Assembly (NCBI GenBank): GCA_028869135.1
Contig: JAGWTC010000002.1
Location: 62,001 to 126,000 of the forward strand
Source: Rhodocyclaceae bacterium
GTDB taxonomy: Bacteria; Pseudomonadota; Gammaproteobacteria; Burkholderiales; Rhodocyclaceae
Reading direction: 5' to 3'
Length of the DNA stretch: 64,000 nt
Position numbers and translations under genes: made by a program. The notes beneath the pieces are model-generated. The model saw nothing but the letters and a program-made list of their open reading frames with translations. It was not told the DNA's origin and made no database searches. The number at the start of each line of letters is the position of its first letter. Positions within the stretch are counted from its first letter, which is position 1. Below are positions 36,308-47,099 of the stretch, in pieces.

Positions 36308-37242
36308 GCAACGGGCAGGCAGGCGCGCATGTCAGCGTGCTGCTGGCCGAAGCGGTCGATGCGTTGGCGATACGGGCGGATGGCGTCTATGTCGACGGCA
36401 CCTTCGGTCGTGGCGGCCACAGCCGGGCGATTCTCGAGCGGCTTGGCCCGAGCGGTCGACTCATTGCGCTCGACCGCGATCCCGCGGCGATTGCCGCCGG
36501 CGCCGCCATTGTGGACCCGCGCTTCACATTGATACATGCCGCCTTCAGCGAGATGAGCGAAGTGCTCGGTCGGCTGAGCGTGGGCGCCGTGGATGGTGTG
36601 CTGCTGGACATCGGCGTTTCGTCGCCGCAGTTCGACGACGCCTCGCGCGGCATGAGTTTCCGTTTCGATGCGCCGCTGGACATGCGCATGGATACGACCA
36701 AAGGAGAGACTGCGGCGGAGTTTCTGGCGCAGGCGTCGCAACGCGAGATAGAAAGGGTGGTGAGGGACTATGGCGAAGAACGGTTTGCTCATGCGATTGC
36801 AGCAGCGGTTGTTGCTGCTCGGGCCGAACACGGTATTGGGACAACACGACAGTTTGCCGCGCTCGTGGAAAAAGCCGTCCGCACGCGTGAGCCGGGCCAG
36901 CACCCGGCGACGCGCAGCTTTCAGGCTCTACGGATTCACGTCAATCGGGAGCTTGAGGAGCTGTCGCTGAGTCTGCCGCAAGCGGCCGCAGCGCTGGCTC
37001 CCGGTGGGCGCCTCGTCGTGATCAGTTTCCATTCGCTCGAAGACCGCATCGTCAAGCGCTACATGCGCGATGCGGCCAATCCGCCGCAGCCGGACAAGCG
37101 CCTGCCGCTCAAGGCGGCCGACCTGCCGAAGCCGACGCTCGCCCTCGTGGGCAAAGCGGTGAAGCCGGGCGCCTCCGAAGTGCAGACGAATCCCCGTGCG
37201 CGCAGCGCCGTGATGCGCGTCGCAGAAAAGCTGGCGAGCTGA
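36304..37242 (+). CDS. rsmH: 16S rRNA (cytosine1402-N4)-methyltransferase RsmH
   Basis: A 312-residue methyltransferase (MraW) acting on C1402 of 16S rRNA, the same nucleotide that RsmI, also in this window, modifies on the ribose. Motifs: [13 protein letters not shown] at the N-terminus, the SAM-binding [15 protein letters not shown] (about 31-45), [20 protein letters not shown] (about 100-119) and the C-terminal [15 protein letters not shown]. The GTG at 36304 overlaps the mraZ stop as GTGA. Confidence 0.96.
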   Translation: MSNGQAGAHVSVLLAEAVDALAIRADGVYVDGTFGRGGHSRAILERLGPSGRLIALDRDPAAIAAGAAIVDPRFTLIHAAFSEMSEVLGRLSVGAVDGVLLDIGVSSPQFDDASRGMSFRFDAPLDMRMDTTKGETAAEFLAQASQREIERVVRDYGEERFAHAIAAAVVAARAEHGIGTTRQFAALVEKAVRTREPGQHPATRSFQALRIHVNRELEELSLSLPQAAAALAPGGRLVVISFHSLEDRIVKRYMRDAANPPQPDKRLPLKAADLPKPTLALVGKAVKPGASEVQTNPRARSAVMRVAEKLAS

Positions 37243-37245
37243 CTC

Positions 37246-37512
37246 ATGGCCAGGCTCAACCTCATTCTTCTCCTGATTGCCGTCGGCTGCGGGCTGGCCA
37301 CGGTGAACGCCAATCACCGGGCGCGCAAGCTGTTCAGCGGCCTGGACAAGGAGCAGCAGCGCATGCGCGCGCTCGACGTCGAATGGGGTCAGTTGCAACT
37401 CGAGCAAAGTACTTGGGCGGCCCACGCGCGCATCGAGAAGATCGCCAAGGAACGTTTGCAGATGAAGGCGCCGCAACCGGCGCAAATCATCGCGCTGGAG
37501 CCGAAGCCGTGA
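37246..37512 (+). CDS. ftsL: Cell division protein FtsL
   Basis: An 88-residue bitopic protein: one N-terminal transmembrane helix (about 3-22) then a periplasmic coiled coil (about 30-75, EQQRMRALDVEWGQLQLEQ). FtsL forms a complex with FtsB and FtsQ that activates FtsWI. Its position between rsmH and ftsI is diagnostic even though sequence conservation is low. Confidence 0.92.
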   Translation: MARLNLILLLIAVGCGLATVNANHRARKLFSGLDKEQQRMRALDVEWGQLQLEQSTWAAHARIEKIAKERLQMKAPQPAQIIALEPKP

Positions 37513-37525
37513 TCGGGGCGCTCGC

Positions 37526-39247
37526 ATGAAGTTCAGTCAAAGTCCGGTCCTCAAGGATGAGCTGGCGCCGTGGCGCGCCCGGCTGGTCCTGATTCTTTTG
37601 CTCGGTGCCATGGCGGCCTTGATCGGCCGCTCTTTGTATTTGCAGGCGATCAATAACGAGTTCCTTATCAGCAAGGGCGAATCGCGCTACGAGCGCATTC
37701 TGGAAGTACCGGCTACGCGCGGCCGCATCATGGACCGCAACGGCGATGTCCTGGCGATCTCCACGCCCGTGAAGTCGGTCTGGGCGATTCCGGAGGATGC
37801 GCGGCTGCAACCGGCGGATGCTCGCAAGCTGGCGCAACTGCTGGACATGGACGTGCGCGAACTCAATCGCAAACTCGCCGAAGACAAGGGCTTCGTCTTC
37901 GTCAAGCGCCAGATTCCGCCGGAGCTTGCGGATCGGGTGATGGCCATGAAGTTGCCCGGCATTCACCTGCAGAACGAGTATCGCCGCTACTACCCGTCCG
38001 GCGAAGTGCCCGCCCATGTGCTTGGCTTCACCGGCGCGGCCGATGCGGGTCAGGAAGGCATTGAGCTGGCGTTCAACGAGCAGCTCGCGGGCCAGGCAGG
38101 CAGCCGTCGCGTCATCAAGGACCGTCGCGGCAATATCGTCGAGGACGTCGAGCACATCAAAAAGCCGATCGAGGGCAAGGACGTAATGCTGTCGCTGGAT
38201 GCCAAGATCCAGTATCTAGCCTACTCGAGCCTCAAGCAGGCCGTGACTGAAAATCGCGCCAAGGCGGGCGCCGCGGTCGTGCTGGATGCCAAGACCGGCG
38301 AGATCCTGGCGCTCGTCAATATGCCGACCTACAACCCGAATAACCGTACGAATTTGGCCGGCAGCCAGTTGCGGAATCGTGTCTTCACCGACACCTTCGA
38401 GCCCGGCTCGACGATGAAGCCTTTTACTGCAGCGCTTGCGCTGGAGGAAGGCAAGGTTCGTTTCGATACGCCGATTCAAACGGCGCCGGGCAAGCTCACC
38501 ATCGGACCGGCCACCATTTCGGACTCTCACGCGCACGGCGTTCTGACCGTTGCGCAGGTGATCCAGAAGTCGTCCAACGTCGGCGCCGCCAAGATGGCGC
38601 TGTCCATGACGCCTGCAGACATGTGGCAGATGTTCGATTCATTGGGTTTCGGTACGCCGCTGAAGCTGGGCTTCCCCGGCGAGGCCGGTGGCCGCCTGCG
38701 CCCGGCCAAGACCTGGAAGCCGATCGAGCAGGCCACGATGTCCTACGGGCACGGCATCTCGGTGACGCTGATTCAGCTTGCGCACGCCTATATGGTGTTT
38801 GCGCGCGACGGCGATCTGGTTCCGCTGCTGCTGACCAAGGCCAACGGTCCGGTCAGCAGCGACAAGAACGTGTTTTCGGCGCAGACCGCCCGCGAGGTAC
38901 GCGCCATGCTCGAGCTGGTGGTCCAGCCGGGCGGCACGGCCCCGCGTGCGCAGATTCCGGGCTACCGCGTTGGTGGCAAGACCGGCACCGCGCACAAGGC
39001 TGAGGCGGGCGCCTATACCAACAAGTACATCGCGTCCTTCGTCGGCCTCGCGCCAGCCTCCGACCCGCGCCTGATCGTCGCGGTCATGGTCGATGAGCCG
39101 AGCGCTGGCAAGTACTACGGCGGCGACGTAGCCGCACCCGTGTTCGCGCAACTGATGGCCGGCGCGCTGCGTACGCTGGGTGTGCCGCAGGATGCGCCCA
39201 TGAAGCCGATCGATCTGGGCAACGAGGACGTCAAGGAGAGCATGTAA
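37526..39247 (+). CDS. ftsI: Septal peptidoglycan transpeptidase FtsI (PBP3)
   Basis: A 573-residue class B penicillin-binding protein. N-terminal membrane helix (about 21-40), dimerisation domain with RGRIMDRNGDVLAIS, and transpeptidase domain with the active-site STMK near residue 295, the SSN motif near 350 and KTGT near 485. It cross-links septal peptidoglycan with FtsW. ATG 37526. Its stop TAA shares one base with the murE ATG. Confidence 0.96.
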   Translation: MKFSQSPVLKDELAPWRARLVLILLLGAMAALIGRSLYLQAINNEFLISKGESRYERILEVPATRGRIMDRNGDVLAISTPVKSVWAIPEDARLQPADARKLAQLLDMDVRELNRKLAEDKGFVFVKRQIPPELADRVMAMKLPGIHLQNEYRRYYPSGEVPAHVLGFTGAADAGQEGIELAFNEQLAGQAGSRRVIKDRRGNIVEDVEHIKKPIEGKDVMLSLDAKIQYLAYSSLKQAVTENRAKAGAAVVLDAKTGEILALVNMPTYNPNNRTNLAGSQLRNRVFTDTFEPGSTMKPFTAALALEEGKVRFDTPIQTAPGKLTIGPATISDSHAHGVLTVAQVIQKSSNVGAAKMALSMTPADMWQMFDSLGFGTPLKLGFPGEAGGRLRPAKTWKPIEQATMSYGHGISVTLIQLAHAYMVFARDGDLVPLLLTKANGPVSSDKNVFSAQTAREVRAMLELVVQPGGTAPRAQIPGYRVGGKTGTAHKAEAGAYTNKYIASFVGLAPASDPRLIVAVMVDEPSAGKYYGGDVAAPVFAQLMAGALRTLGVPQDAPMKPIDLGNEDVKESM

Positions 39248-40713
39248 TGCACATGAGCGTTCCCGATATTCTCGCCGCCCTTCGCACCGCCGGCGTTCCC
39301 ATGCGCCGGCTGGCCGCCGACTCGCGCCGGGTGGGGCCGGGCGACGTCTTCCTGGCCTATCCGGGAGAGCTGAACGACGGTCGCCAATACATCGAAACCG
39401 CGCTTGAGCGTGGCGCCGCCGCGGTGATTTACGAGGCCAGCGGCGCGGACATCGGCGCGCTCGACGTACCGCAGATTGCGGTGGAGAATTTGCGCCACAT
39501 TGTGGCGCCGCTGGCGGCCGAGGTCTACGGCAATCCTTCGCGCCAGCTATGGCTTGCCGGCGTGACCGGCACCAACGGCAAGACCTCCGTGAGTCAATGG
39601 CTCGCCGAGAGCTTCAAACAGCTCGGCAAGCGTTGCGCCATTGTCGGTACCCTGGGCAACGGCTATCCGGGCGCGCTGGTGCCGAGCCCGAACACGACGC
39701 CGAATGCATTGAGTCTGCAGCAGGCCTTGAGCGATTTCGTCGCCGATGAGGCCGACGCCTGCGTCATGGAGGTTTCGTCGATCGGCATAGAGGAAGGCCG
39801 CGTCGATGCGACGCGCTTCGCCGTGGCCGTGTTCACCAATTTCACGCGCGACCATCTCGATTACCATGGCAGCATGGAGGCTTATGCAGCCGCCAAGATG
39901 CGCCTGTTCGACTGGCCCGACCTGAAGGCTGCCGTCATCAATCTCGACGATCCCTTCGGCTTGCAGATTCTGGCGCACATCAACCGTCGCATTCCCTGCA
40001 TCGGTTACACGCTCAACAGTGTAAAAGCGCCGGTGGACGAGTACCTCTCGGCCGAGCGCCTGCTCATGGACGGCAGCGGCTTGAGCTTCGAAGTGAACGG
40101 CCTGCGCCTGCAATCGCGACTGATCGGCCGTTTCAATGCCTCTAACGTGCTGGCCGTGATCGCCGCCTTGCGCGCCTACGGTATCGGCTTGCAGGATGCG
40201 GTTCGCGCCTGCGCCGGATTGCTGCCGCCACCGGGCCGCATGCAGACGCTGGGTGGCGAGGCCGACAGGAACCGCCCCCTGGTTGTGGTCGACTATGCGC
40301 ATACACCGGACGCGCTGGAAAAGGTTTTGCAGACCCTGCGCGAAGTGGCCGCCGCGCGCGGCGGTCGCCTGCACTGCGTCTTCGGCTGCGGCGGCGATCG
40401 CGATGCCGGCAAGCGCCCCCTGATGGGCGCGGTGGCCGAAAGGCATGCCGATGCGACGGTGGTCACCAGCGATAATCCGCGCAACGAAGAACCCGCCGCG
40501 ATCATTGCCGCGATTGTCTCCGGCATGTCCGCAGCGACTGCCATCGTGCCTGATCGCGCCGATGCAATACGCACCGCCATCGCCGGGGCCGGGGCCGCCG
40601 ATGTGGTCTTGCTGGCCGGCAAGGGGCATGAGGATTACCAGGAGATCAGGGGACAGAAGCTGCCGTTCTCCGATCTTGCCGAAGCCGCCAAGGCACTGGA
40701 GGCGCGTCCATGA
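39247..40713 (+). CDS. murE: UDP-MurNAc-L-Ala-D-Glu:meso-diaminopimelate ligase
   Basis: A 488-residue Mur ligase adding the third peptide residue to the cytoplasmic precursor. P-loop GVTGTNGKTSVSQWL (about 101-115), the central-domain HLDYHGSMEAY and the C-terminal DNPRNEEP motif (about 415-422) are present; DNPRxE is the signature for meso-diaminopimelate rather than lysine. It overlaps murF by 4 nt. Confidence 0.96.
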   Translation: MHMSVPDILAALRTAGVPMRRLAADSRRVGPGDVFLAYPGELNDGRQYIETALERGAAAVIYEASGADIGALDVPQIAVENLRHIVAPLAAEVYGNPSRQLWLAGVTGTNGKTSVSQWLAESFKQLGKRCAIVGTLGNGYPGALVPSPNTTPNALSLQQALSDFVADEADACVMEVSSIGIEEGRVDATRFAVAVFTNFTRDHLDYHGSMEAYAAAKMRLFDWPDLKAAVINLDDPFGLQILAHINRRIPCIGYTLNSVKAPVDEYLSAERLLMDGSGLSFEVNGLRLQSRLIGRFNASNVLAVIAALRAYGIGLQDAVRACAGLLPPPGRMQTLGGEADRNRPLVVVDYAHTPDALEKVLQTLREVAAARGGRLHCVFGCGGDRDAGKRPLMGAVAERHADATVVTSDNPRNEEPAAIIAAIVSGMSAATAIVPDRADAIRTAIAGAGAADVVLLAGKGHEDYQEIRGQKLPFSDLAEAAKALEARP

Positions 40714-42134
40714 TGAGCGTGGCTTTCGCTGTGGCGGCGCTGGCAGGCAACGATGTGCGCCTGTGCGGTACGCCGTCCGACTTCGATTCGGTCTCAACCG
40801 ATTCGCGCAATATCAAGCCGGGCGAGCTGTTCCTGGCATTGCGCGGCGAGCGCTTCGACGGCCATGCCTTCGTGCGCGATGTGCTGAAGGCCGGCGCGGT
40901 CGCGGCCGTGGTCGACAGCGCCTGGGCGGCAGAAAACGTTACTGAAGGTTTGTCGCTGTTCGTCGTCGACGACACGCGTCTCGCCTTTGGCGCGCTCGCG
41001 GCGGCGTGGCGGCGCACTTTCCGGATTCCTGTCATCGGCGTCGTCGGCAGCAACGGCAAGACCACGGTCAAGGAAATGATCGCCAGCATTCTGGCCGCCG
41101 AAGTCGGCGCCGAACACCGGCTTGCAACGACGGGCAATCTGAACAACGACATTGGCGTCCCGACCATGCTGCTGCGCCTCAATGCCATGCATCAGGCTGC
41201 GGTCATTGAGATGGGAATGAATCATCCGGGCGAGACCGCCGAGCTCGCCGCCATGACCGAGGCCACGGTCGGCATCATCAACAACGCCCAGCGCGAGCAT
41301 CAGGAGTTCATGAAGACTGTCGCCGCGGTCGCCGAGGAACATGCCGCGCTGATCGCCGCGCTGCCGGCCGACGGCATCGCGGTACTCAATGCCGACGACG
41401 AGTTTTTCGAATACTGGAAGGGCGTTGCCGGCGGCCGCAGAATCATGTCCTTCGGTTTCGGTGCGGCGGCCGATGTGCGCTTTGTCTCCGCCAGTGCCGC
41501 AACGCAAGGAACGGATGTGATCCGGTTGGCAACGCCGCAGGGTGATTGCGAAGCGAGGCTGGCTACGGTCGGCGCACACAATATTCGCAATGCGCTCGGC
41601 GCCGCCGCTGCCGCGCTGGCCGCCGGTTGCAGTCTGGCCGGCGTGATGGCCGGTCTGGAAGCCTTTCGCCCGATCAAGGGGCGTCTGCAAAAGCACGCGG
41701 CACAGGGCGGCAGCACCGTCATCGACGACAGCTACAACGCCAACCCCGATTCTGTTCGTGCGGCCATCGATGTGCTCCACTCATTTTCCGGCCCGCGCGT
41801 GCTGGTGCTGGGCGACATGGGCGAGGTCGGCGACGCAGGCGAGCAATACCACACGGAAATCGGCGCATATGCGCGCGAGCGCGGCATCGATGCGCTGCTC
41901 ACGCTTGGCGAAATGACGCGCGCCACGGTAACGGCCTTTGGCGTCGGCGCCACCCACTTCGATTCCGCCGAGGCTTTGTTGCAAGCCCTCCAGCCCATGT
42001 TGTCTGAAAAAACCACGGTCCTGGTCAAGGGCTCGCGCTTCATGCGCATGGAACGCATCGTGGAAGCCTTGCGTCTGCCCGTTCAGCCCGAACCCCATCA
42101 AAACTCTTCCGAAGGAACACATCATGCTGCTTGA
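40710..42134 (+). CDS. murF: UDP-MurNAc-tripeptide:D-Ala-D-Ala ligase
   Basis: A 474-residue Mur ligase completing the pentapeptide. P-loop [14 protein letters not shown] (about 110-123), [22 protein letters not shown] and the C-terminal DSYNANPDS and LGDMGEVGD stretches match MurF. Start ATG 40710; ATG 40713 follows at once. It overlaps mraY by 11 nt. Confidence 0.95.
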   Translation: MMSVAFAVAALAGNDVRLCGTPSDFDSVSTDSRNIKPGELFLALRGERFDGHAFVRDVLKAGAVAAVVDSAWAAENVTEGLSLFVVDDTRLAFGALAAAWRRTFRIPVIGVVGSNGKTTVKEMIASILAAEVGAEHRLATTGNLNNDIGVPTMLLRLNAMHQAAVIEMGMNHPGETAELAAMTEATVGIINNAQREHQEFMKTVAAVAEEHAALIAALPADGIAVLNADDEFFEYWKGVAGGRRIMSFGFGAAADVRFVSASAATQGTDVIRLATPQGDCEARLATVGAHNIRNALGAAAAALAAGCSLAGVMAGLEAFRPIKGRLQKHAAQGGSTVIDDSYNANPDSVRAAIDVLHSFSGPRVLVLGDMGEVGDAGEQYHTEIGAYARERGIDALLTLGEMTRATVTAFGVGATHFDSAEALLQALQPMLSEKTTVLVKGSRFMRMERIVEALRLPVQPEPHQNSSEGTHHAA

Positions 42135-43293
42135 ACTGGCGCAATGGCTCGCGCAGGACATGCGTGCCTTCAATGTCTTCAACTACATCACCCTGCGGGC
42201 GGTGCTGGCGACCATGACAGCACTGGCCATTTCCTTCATCGCCGGCCCGTCCTTCATCCGCTGGCTGACGGAAAAGAAGATCGGCCAGCCGGTGCGCAGC
42301 GACGGCCCGCAGACGCATCTGACCAAGTCCGGCACGCCGACCATGGGTGGCGGCCTGATCCTGATCTCGCTCGGCGTCTCTACCCTGTTGTGGTCCGATC
42401 TGTCCAACCGCTTCGTCTGGATCGTGCTCATCGTCACGCTGGGCTTCGGCGCGGTCGGCTGGGTCGATGACTGGCGCAAGGTGGTGTACAAGAATCCGGA
42501 CGGCCTGTCCGCCCGATCCAAGTTCTTCTGGCAGTCGCTGATCGGTCTGGTGGCCGCGGTCTATATCGCCTTCTCGGTTTCGGCGCCGAACAATGAAAAG
42601 GTTGTCAGCCTTTTCATCCAGTGGGTGCTCTCCGGCTTCACGCTGCAGTTGCCGACCAATGCGGACCTGATCGTGCCCTTCTTCAAGCATGTCGGGTATC
42701 CGCTGGGCGTGTTCGGTTTCATCGTGCTGACCTACTGCGTGATCGTCGGGACCAGCAATGCGGTCAATCTGACCGACGGCCTCGACGGCCTTGCCATCAT
42801 GCCGACGGTGCTGGTCGGCTCGGCGCTGGGCATCTTCGCCTACGTCGCCGGCAACGCCGTATTCTCGAAATACCTCCTGCTGCCCTACATTCCCGGCGCC
42901 GGTGAGCTGACGGTGTTCTGCGCTGCATTGGCCGGGGCGGGGCTGGGTTTCCTCTGGTTCAACGCCTATCCGGCCGAAGTCTTCATGGGCGATGTCGGCG
43001 CATTGTCGCTGGGCGCGGCGCTGGGCACCGTGGCCGTGATTGCGCGCCAGGAAATCGTGCTCTTCATCATGGGCGGCGTCTTCGTTGCGGAGACGCTTTC
43101 GGTGATGTTGCAGGTGAGCTGGTTCAAATACACCAAGAAACGCTATGGCGAGGGCCGCCGCATCCTGCTGATGGCACCCCTGCATCACCACTACGAAAAA
43201 AGCGGCTGGAAGGAGACCCAGGTCGTCGTGCGCTTCTGGATCATCACCATCCTGCTGGTTCTGTTCGGCCTGTCCACCCTGAAGATTCGTTGA
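42124..43293 (+). CDS. mraY: Phospho-MurNAc-pentapeptide transferase (lipid I synthase)
   Basis: A 389-residue integral membrane enzyme moving phospho-MurNAc-pentapeptide to undecaprenyl phosphate. About ten helices; [11 protein letters not shown] (about 70-80), the Asp pair region [10 protein letters not shown] (about 112-121), [10 protein letters not shown] (about 214-223) and MAPLHHHYE (about 350-358) are the MraY signatures. The ATG at 42124 lies inside the end of murF, preceded by GAAGGA. Confidence 0.96.
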   Translation: MLLELAQWLAQDMRAFNVFNYITLRAVLATMTALAISFIAGPSFIRWLTEKKIGQPVRSDGPQTHLTKSGTPTMGGGLILISLGVSTLLWSDLSNRFVWIVLIVTLGFGAVGWVDDWRKVVYKNPDGLSARSKFFWQSLIGLVAAVYIAFSVSAPNNEKVVSLFIQWVLSGFTLQLPTNADLIVPFFKHVGYPLGVFGFIVLTYCVIVGTSNAVNLTDGLDGLAIMPTVLVGSALGIFAYVAGNAVFSKYLLLPYIPGAGELTVFCAALAGAGLGFLWFNAYPAEVFMGDVGALSLGAALGTVAVIARQEIVLFIMGGVFVAETLSVMLQVSWFKYTKKRYGEGRRILLMAPLHHHYEKSGWKETQVVVRFWIITILLVLFGLSTLKIR

Positions 43294-44714
43294 TGAACCT
43301 GAGCGGCAAACATGTACTCGTACTAGGCCTCGGAGAATCGGGGCTGGCCATGGCGCGCTGGTGCGCGCGCATGGGCGCGCGCGTGCGCGTCGCCGATACG
43401 CGCAGCCCCCCCCCGTATGCGGCGCAACTGCGCGAGACGGTGCCCGAGGCCGAGCTGGTGACGGGCGAGTTCAGCGATGCACTGCTGGCCGGCATCGATA
43501 CCCTGGCCCTGTCGCCGGGACTGCCGGCCGGACAGATGATCGTATTGCAGGCGCGCCTCAAAGGCATTGCCGTCGTCGGCGAGATCGAACTCTTTGCCCA
43601 TGCCCTGATTGCCCTCCATTCCGCGGCAGAAATGCCGCGTGTGATCGCGATTACGGGAACCAACGGCAAGACCACGACCACGGCGCTGACCGGCCACCTA
43701 TGCAAGGCGGCGGGCTACGACACGGAAGTGGCGGGCAATATCTCGCCGGCCGCCCTGAGCGCGCTGCTTGATCGTATCGACCGCGATGCGCTGCCGCGCA
43801 TCTGGGTGCTCGAACTCTCAAGCTTCCAGCTGGAAACCCTGAACTCGCTCAACGCCGACGCTGCGACCGTGCTGAACATCAGCGACGATCATCTCGACCG
43901 CTACATCAATCTCGAAGAGTACGCCGAAGCCAAGGCGCGCATCTTTGGCAAGGGCGACGGCTGCACCCGGCACGACGGCACGCAGGTCATCAATCGCGAC
44001 GATCCGCGCGTGCGCCGCATGGTGATCGCCGGCCGTCCGTTGCTGACCTTTGGTCTCGATGTGCCGGCCCACGCCCATGATTTCGGCCTGGTTTACAAAG
44101 GGGAGGAGGCCTGGCTGGCGCGAGGCGATCAGGTACTGATGCCGCTGTCGAAACTGCCGATCAACGGGCTGCACAACGCAAGTAATGCACTTGCGGCACT
44201 CGCACTGTGCACAGCGCTGGGTTTGCCGATGGACCGGTTGCTGGCTGGCCTGCAGACCTTCCGCGGCTTGCCGCATCGTGTCGAATTCGTCAGCGAGGTA
44301 AGCGGCGTTCGTTATTACGACGACTCCAAGGGTACCAATGTCGGCGCGACGCTGGCCGCGCTTGAGGGACAACTGGCTGGGCCGGATCACAAGGTTGTCC
44401 TGATTGCCGGCGGCGACGGCAAGGGGCAGGATTTTTCGCCGCTCAAACCAGCGGTGACTTCTAGCGCGCGCGCCGTGGTGCTGATCGGTCGCGATGCGGG
44501 CGTGCTCGAAGCGGCGCTCGAAGGCTGCGGCGTCGCTCTGCACACCGCGGTCGATCTGCCGTCCGCCGTGCGCCTGTCCGCTGGGCTTGCCGAGCCGGGC
44601 GACGCAGTACTCCTGTCGCCCGCTTGCGCCAGCCTCGACATGTTCCGCAATTACGCGCATCGCGCCGAGGTCTTCATCGCCGCCGTGCGCGAACTTCAGG
44701 AGGGCGGGGCATGA
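43293..44714 (+). CDS. murD: UDP-MurNAc-L-Ala:D-glutamate ligase
   Basis: A 473-residue Mur ligase adding D-glutamate, the second peptide residue. N-terminal [17 protein letters not shown]-loop [14 protein letters not shown] (about 118-131), ELSSFQLET and the C-terminal [13 protein letters not shown] are conserved. The ATG at 43293 shares one base with the mraY stop, and the murD stop overlaps ftsW by 4 nt. Confidence 0.96.
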   Translation: MNLSGKHVLVLGLGESGLAMARWCARMGARVRVADTRSPPPYAAQLRETVPEAELVTGEFSDALLAGIDTLALSPGLPAGQMIVLQARLKGIAVVGEIELFAHALIALHSAAEMPRVIAITGTNGKTTTTALTGHLCKAAGYDTEVAGNISPAALSALLDRIDRDALPRIWVLELSSFQLETLNSLNADAATVLNISDDHLDRYINLEEYAEAKARIFGKGDGCTRHDGTQVINRDDPRVRRMVIAGRPLLTFGLDVPAHAHDFGLVYKGEEAWLARGDQVLMPLSKLPINGLHNASNALAALALCTALGLPMDRLLAGLQTFRGLPHRVEFVSEVSGVRYYDDSKGTNVGATLAALEGQLAGPDHKVVLIAGGDGKGQDFSPLKPAVTSSARAVVLIGRDAGVLEAALEGCGVALHTAVDLPSAVRLSAGLAEPGDAVLLSPACASLDMFRNYAHRAEVFIAAVRELQEGGA

Positions 44715-45904
44715 TCGCGTCTCTGCTGCAGCGTTTTGGTATCGGCGGGGAGAGCACCTCGAGGCAGATCGTTCCTCCGTCTGAAGTGGACTCGGTGTTG
44801 CTCTGGTGCGGCCTCGGATTGTTGATGTTTGGACTGGTCATGGTTTACTCGGCCTCGATCGCCATGGCCGAGGGCAGTCGTTTCACCGGTTATCAAGCCA
44901 GTTACTTCCTGATTCGCCACAGCCTTTTCCTGGCGATCGGAACGATCTGTGGCGTAGCTGCCTTCCAGATCCCGATACGCTTTTGGCAGCAGGTTGCGCC
45001 CTACCTTTTCATTGCCGGCGTGCTCCTGCTGGTGCTGGTCATCGTGCCGCATGTGGGGCGCTCGGTGAATGGAGCGCAGCGCTGGCTGCCGCTCGGCCCG
45101 ATCAATCTGCAGCCCTCCGAGCTGATGAAGCTGTTTGCCGTGCTCTATGCCGCCGACTACACCCATCGCAAGCTCGCCGAGATGGGCAGCTTCAAAAAGG
45201 GCTTCGGCCCGATGGCGGTGGTCATGCTGCTGGTCGGCTTCCTGCTGCTCAAGGAGCCTGACTTCGGCGCCTTCGTCGTCATCGTCAGTATCGCCATCGG
45301 CATCCTTTTCCTCGGCGGCATCAACGTCCGCATCTTCGGCACGCTGCTCGTTGTGCTGCTGATCGGCTTCGTGCTGCTGATCTGGTTTTCTCCGTACCGT
45401 CGCGAGCGCCTGTTCGGTTTCATGGACCCCTGGCAGGATGCGTTCGGCAAGGGCTACCAGTTGTCCCACGCGCTGATTGCCTTCGGCCGCGGCGAATGGT
45501 TCGGCGTCGGCCTCGGCGCCAGCGTTGAAAAGCTGTTCTATCTGCCGGAAGCGCATACCGACTTTCTGCTCGCGGTAATTGCCGAGGAGCTCGGCTTCGT
45601 CGGCATCTGCGTGGTCGTCTTCATGTTCGCGCTGCTGGTGCAACGCTGCTTTGCCATCGGCAAGACGGCGCTCGGTCTGGGCCGCATCTACGGCGCGCTC
45701 GTCGCACAGGGCATCGGCATCTGGATCGGCGTGCAGTCCTTCATCAATATGGGCGTGAACATGGGCCTCCTGCCGACCAAGGGCCTGACCCTGCCGCTGA
45801 TGAGCTTCGGCGGTTCCGGCATCGTCGCCAACTGCGTCGCGCTGGCGATCCTCCTGCGAGTGGATTGGGAAAACAGGCAACTCATGCGAGGGAACCGAAC
45901 ATGA
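44711..45904 (+). CDS. ftsW: Septal peptidoglycan glycosyltransferase FtsW
   Basis: A 397-residue SEDS-family polymerase with ten membrane helices. It makes septal glycan strands from lipid II together with FtsI. Conserved are [22 protein letters not shown] (about 117-138, containing the SEDS RW signature) and the C-terminal [14 protein letters not shown]. The last codons (RQLMRGNRT) are repeated, with four substitutions at the DNA level, about 107 nt downstream just before murG, evidence of a duplicative insertion at this junction. Confidence 0.95.
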   Translation: MIASLLQRFGIGGESTSRQIVPPSEVDSVLLWCGLGLLMFGLVMVYSASIAMAEGSRFTGYQASYFLIRHSLFLAIGTICGVAAFQIPIRFWQQVAPYLFIAGVLLLVLVIVPHVGRSVNGAQRWLPLGPINLQPSELMKLFAVLYAADYTHRKLAEMGSFKKGFGPMAVVMLLVGFLLLKEPDFGAFVVIVSIAIGILFLGGINVRIFGTLLVVLLIGFVLLIWFSPYRRERLFGFMDPWQDAFGKGYQLSHALIAFGRGEWFGVGLGASVEKLFYLPEAHTDFLLAVIAEELGFVGICVVVFMFALLVQRCFAIGKTALGLGRIYGALVAQGIGIWIGVQSFINMGVNMGLLPTKGLTLPLMSFGGSGIVANCVALAILLRVDWENRQLMRGNRT

Positions 45905-46007
45905 GGAGGTTGCCTGTTTCGGTGAAGGCTCACTTCGGCGCAGCCGAAGTTAAGGCACGTAGTGCCGGCCGCAGCCAAAATCGTCAATTGATGCGAGGGA
46001 ACCGCGC
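45905..46007 (+). repeat. Inserted hairpin element with a duplicated ftsW tail between ftsW and murG
   Basis: The 27 nt ending ftsW (45878-45904) recur at 45985-46011 with 4 mismatches. The second copy would encode RQLMRGNRA plus a stop that overlaps the murG ATG, as if it were the ancestral junction. Between them are two perfect hairpins with 3-nt loops: ACTTCGGC/GCCGAAGT (45932-45950) and GGCAC/GTGCC (45954-45966), followed by GCCGCAGCCAAAATCG, which resembles a sequence downstream of lpxC. Confidence 0.7.
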
Positions 46008-47087
46008 ATGAAGACCCTCCTGATTATGGCTGGTGGAACCGGCGGCCACATCATGCCGGGCCTCGCTGTCGCCGCAGAAATGAAGGCGCGCGGCTGGAAG
46101 GTTGTCTGGATGGGGCATCCCGACGGCATGGAAGCGCGGCTTGTGCCCAAGCACGGCATCGAAATGTGCTGGGTGCGTTTCGGCGCCTTGCGGGGCAAGG
46201 GCCTGCTGCGCAAGCTTATGCTGCCGTTCAATTTGCTCGGCGCGCTGTCTCAGGCCAAGCGCGAATTGGAGCGCATCCGGCCCGACGTCGTACTGGGCCT
46301 GGGCGGCTTTATCAGTTTTCCAGGCGGCATGATGGCGAAGCGCCTGGGCATTCCGCTGGTGCTGCACGAGCAGAATTCGATCCCCGGACTTTCCAACAAA
46401 AAGCTGGCGCGCATGGCAGCGCGCGTACTGACCGGATTCCCCGATGTCTTTCCGGCCAGCGAGTGGGTCGGCAATCCGGTGCGCGCCGAAATCGCGGCGC
46501 TGGCCCCGCCGGCCCAACGCTTCGACGGGCGTCAGCCACCCCTGCACCTGCTCGTCGTCGGCGGCAGCCTGGGGGCGCAGGCGCTGAACGAAATCATTCC
46601 GGCGGGCGTGGCGCTGATGCCGGAAGACGAGCGGCCGGTCATCGTCCATCAATCGGGCGAGAAGCAGATCGAGGCGCTCAAGGCCAATTACGCAAAGGCC
46701 GGCGTCAACGCCAATTGCGTGGCCTTCATCGACGACATGGCCGGCGCCTATGAGTGGGCCGATATCGTGATCTGCCGCGCCGGCGCGCTGACCATCGCCG
46801 AGCTCGCGGCGGCCGGCGTCGGCAGCATTCTTGTGCCGTACCCGCACGCGGTCGACGATCATCAGACCGCGAATGCGCGTTTCCTCGCCAACGCCGGCGC
46901 CGCCATTCTGCTGCCGCAGAGCGAGCTGACCGCCGAGAAACTGTCGCTAATCCAGAACCTCAGCCGTGCCCAGTTGCTGCAGATGGCCGAGCGTGCCCGC
47001 GATCTGGCGCGCCCCGATGCAGCCAGGGCCGTTGCCGATGTTTGTGCGACGCTGTCGCCGAATGTGTCACTCACCATTCCTCACTGA
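46008..47087 (+). CDS. murG: Lipid II synthase (GlcNAc transferase) MurG
   Basis: A 359-residue GT28 glycosyltransferase adding GlcNAc to lipid I on the inner face of the membrane. Motifs: [16 protein letters not shown] (about 6-21), the membrane-associating region, [12 protein letters not shown] (about 123-134), [13 protein letters not shown] (about 182-194) and [15 protein letters not shown] (about 258-272). Its start is embedded in the second copy of the duplicated ftsW tail. Confidence 0.96.
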   Translation: MKTLLIMAGGTGGHIMPGLAVAAEMKARGWKVVWMGHPDGMEARLVPKHGIEMCWVRFGALRGKGLLRKLMLPFNLLGALSQAKRELERIRPDVVLGLGGFISFPGGMMAKRLGIPLVLHEQNSIPGLSNKKLARMAARVLTGFPDVFPASEWVGNPVRAEIAALAPPAQRFDGRQPPLHLLVVGGSLGAQALNEIIPAGVALMPEDERPVIVHQSGEKQIEALKANYAKAGVNANCVAFIDDMAGAYEWADIVICRAGALTIAELAAAGVGSILVPYPHAVDDHQTANARFLANAGAAILLPQSELTAEKLSLIQNLSRAQLLQMAERARDLARPDAARAVADVCATLSPNVSLTIPH

Positions 47088-47099
47088 TCGAGGCGCCCC

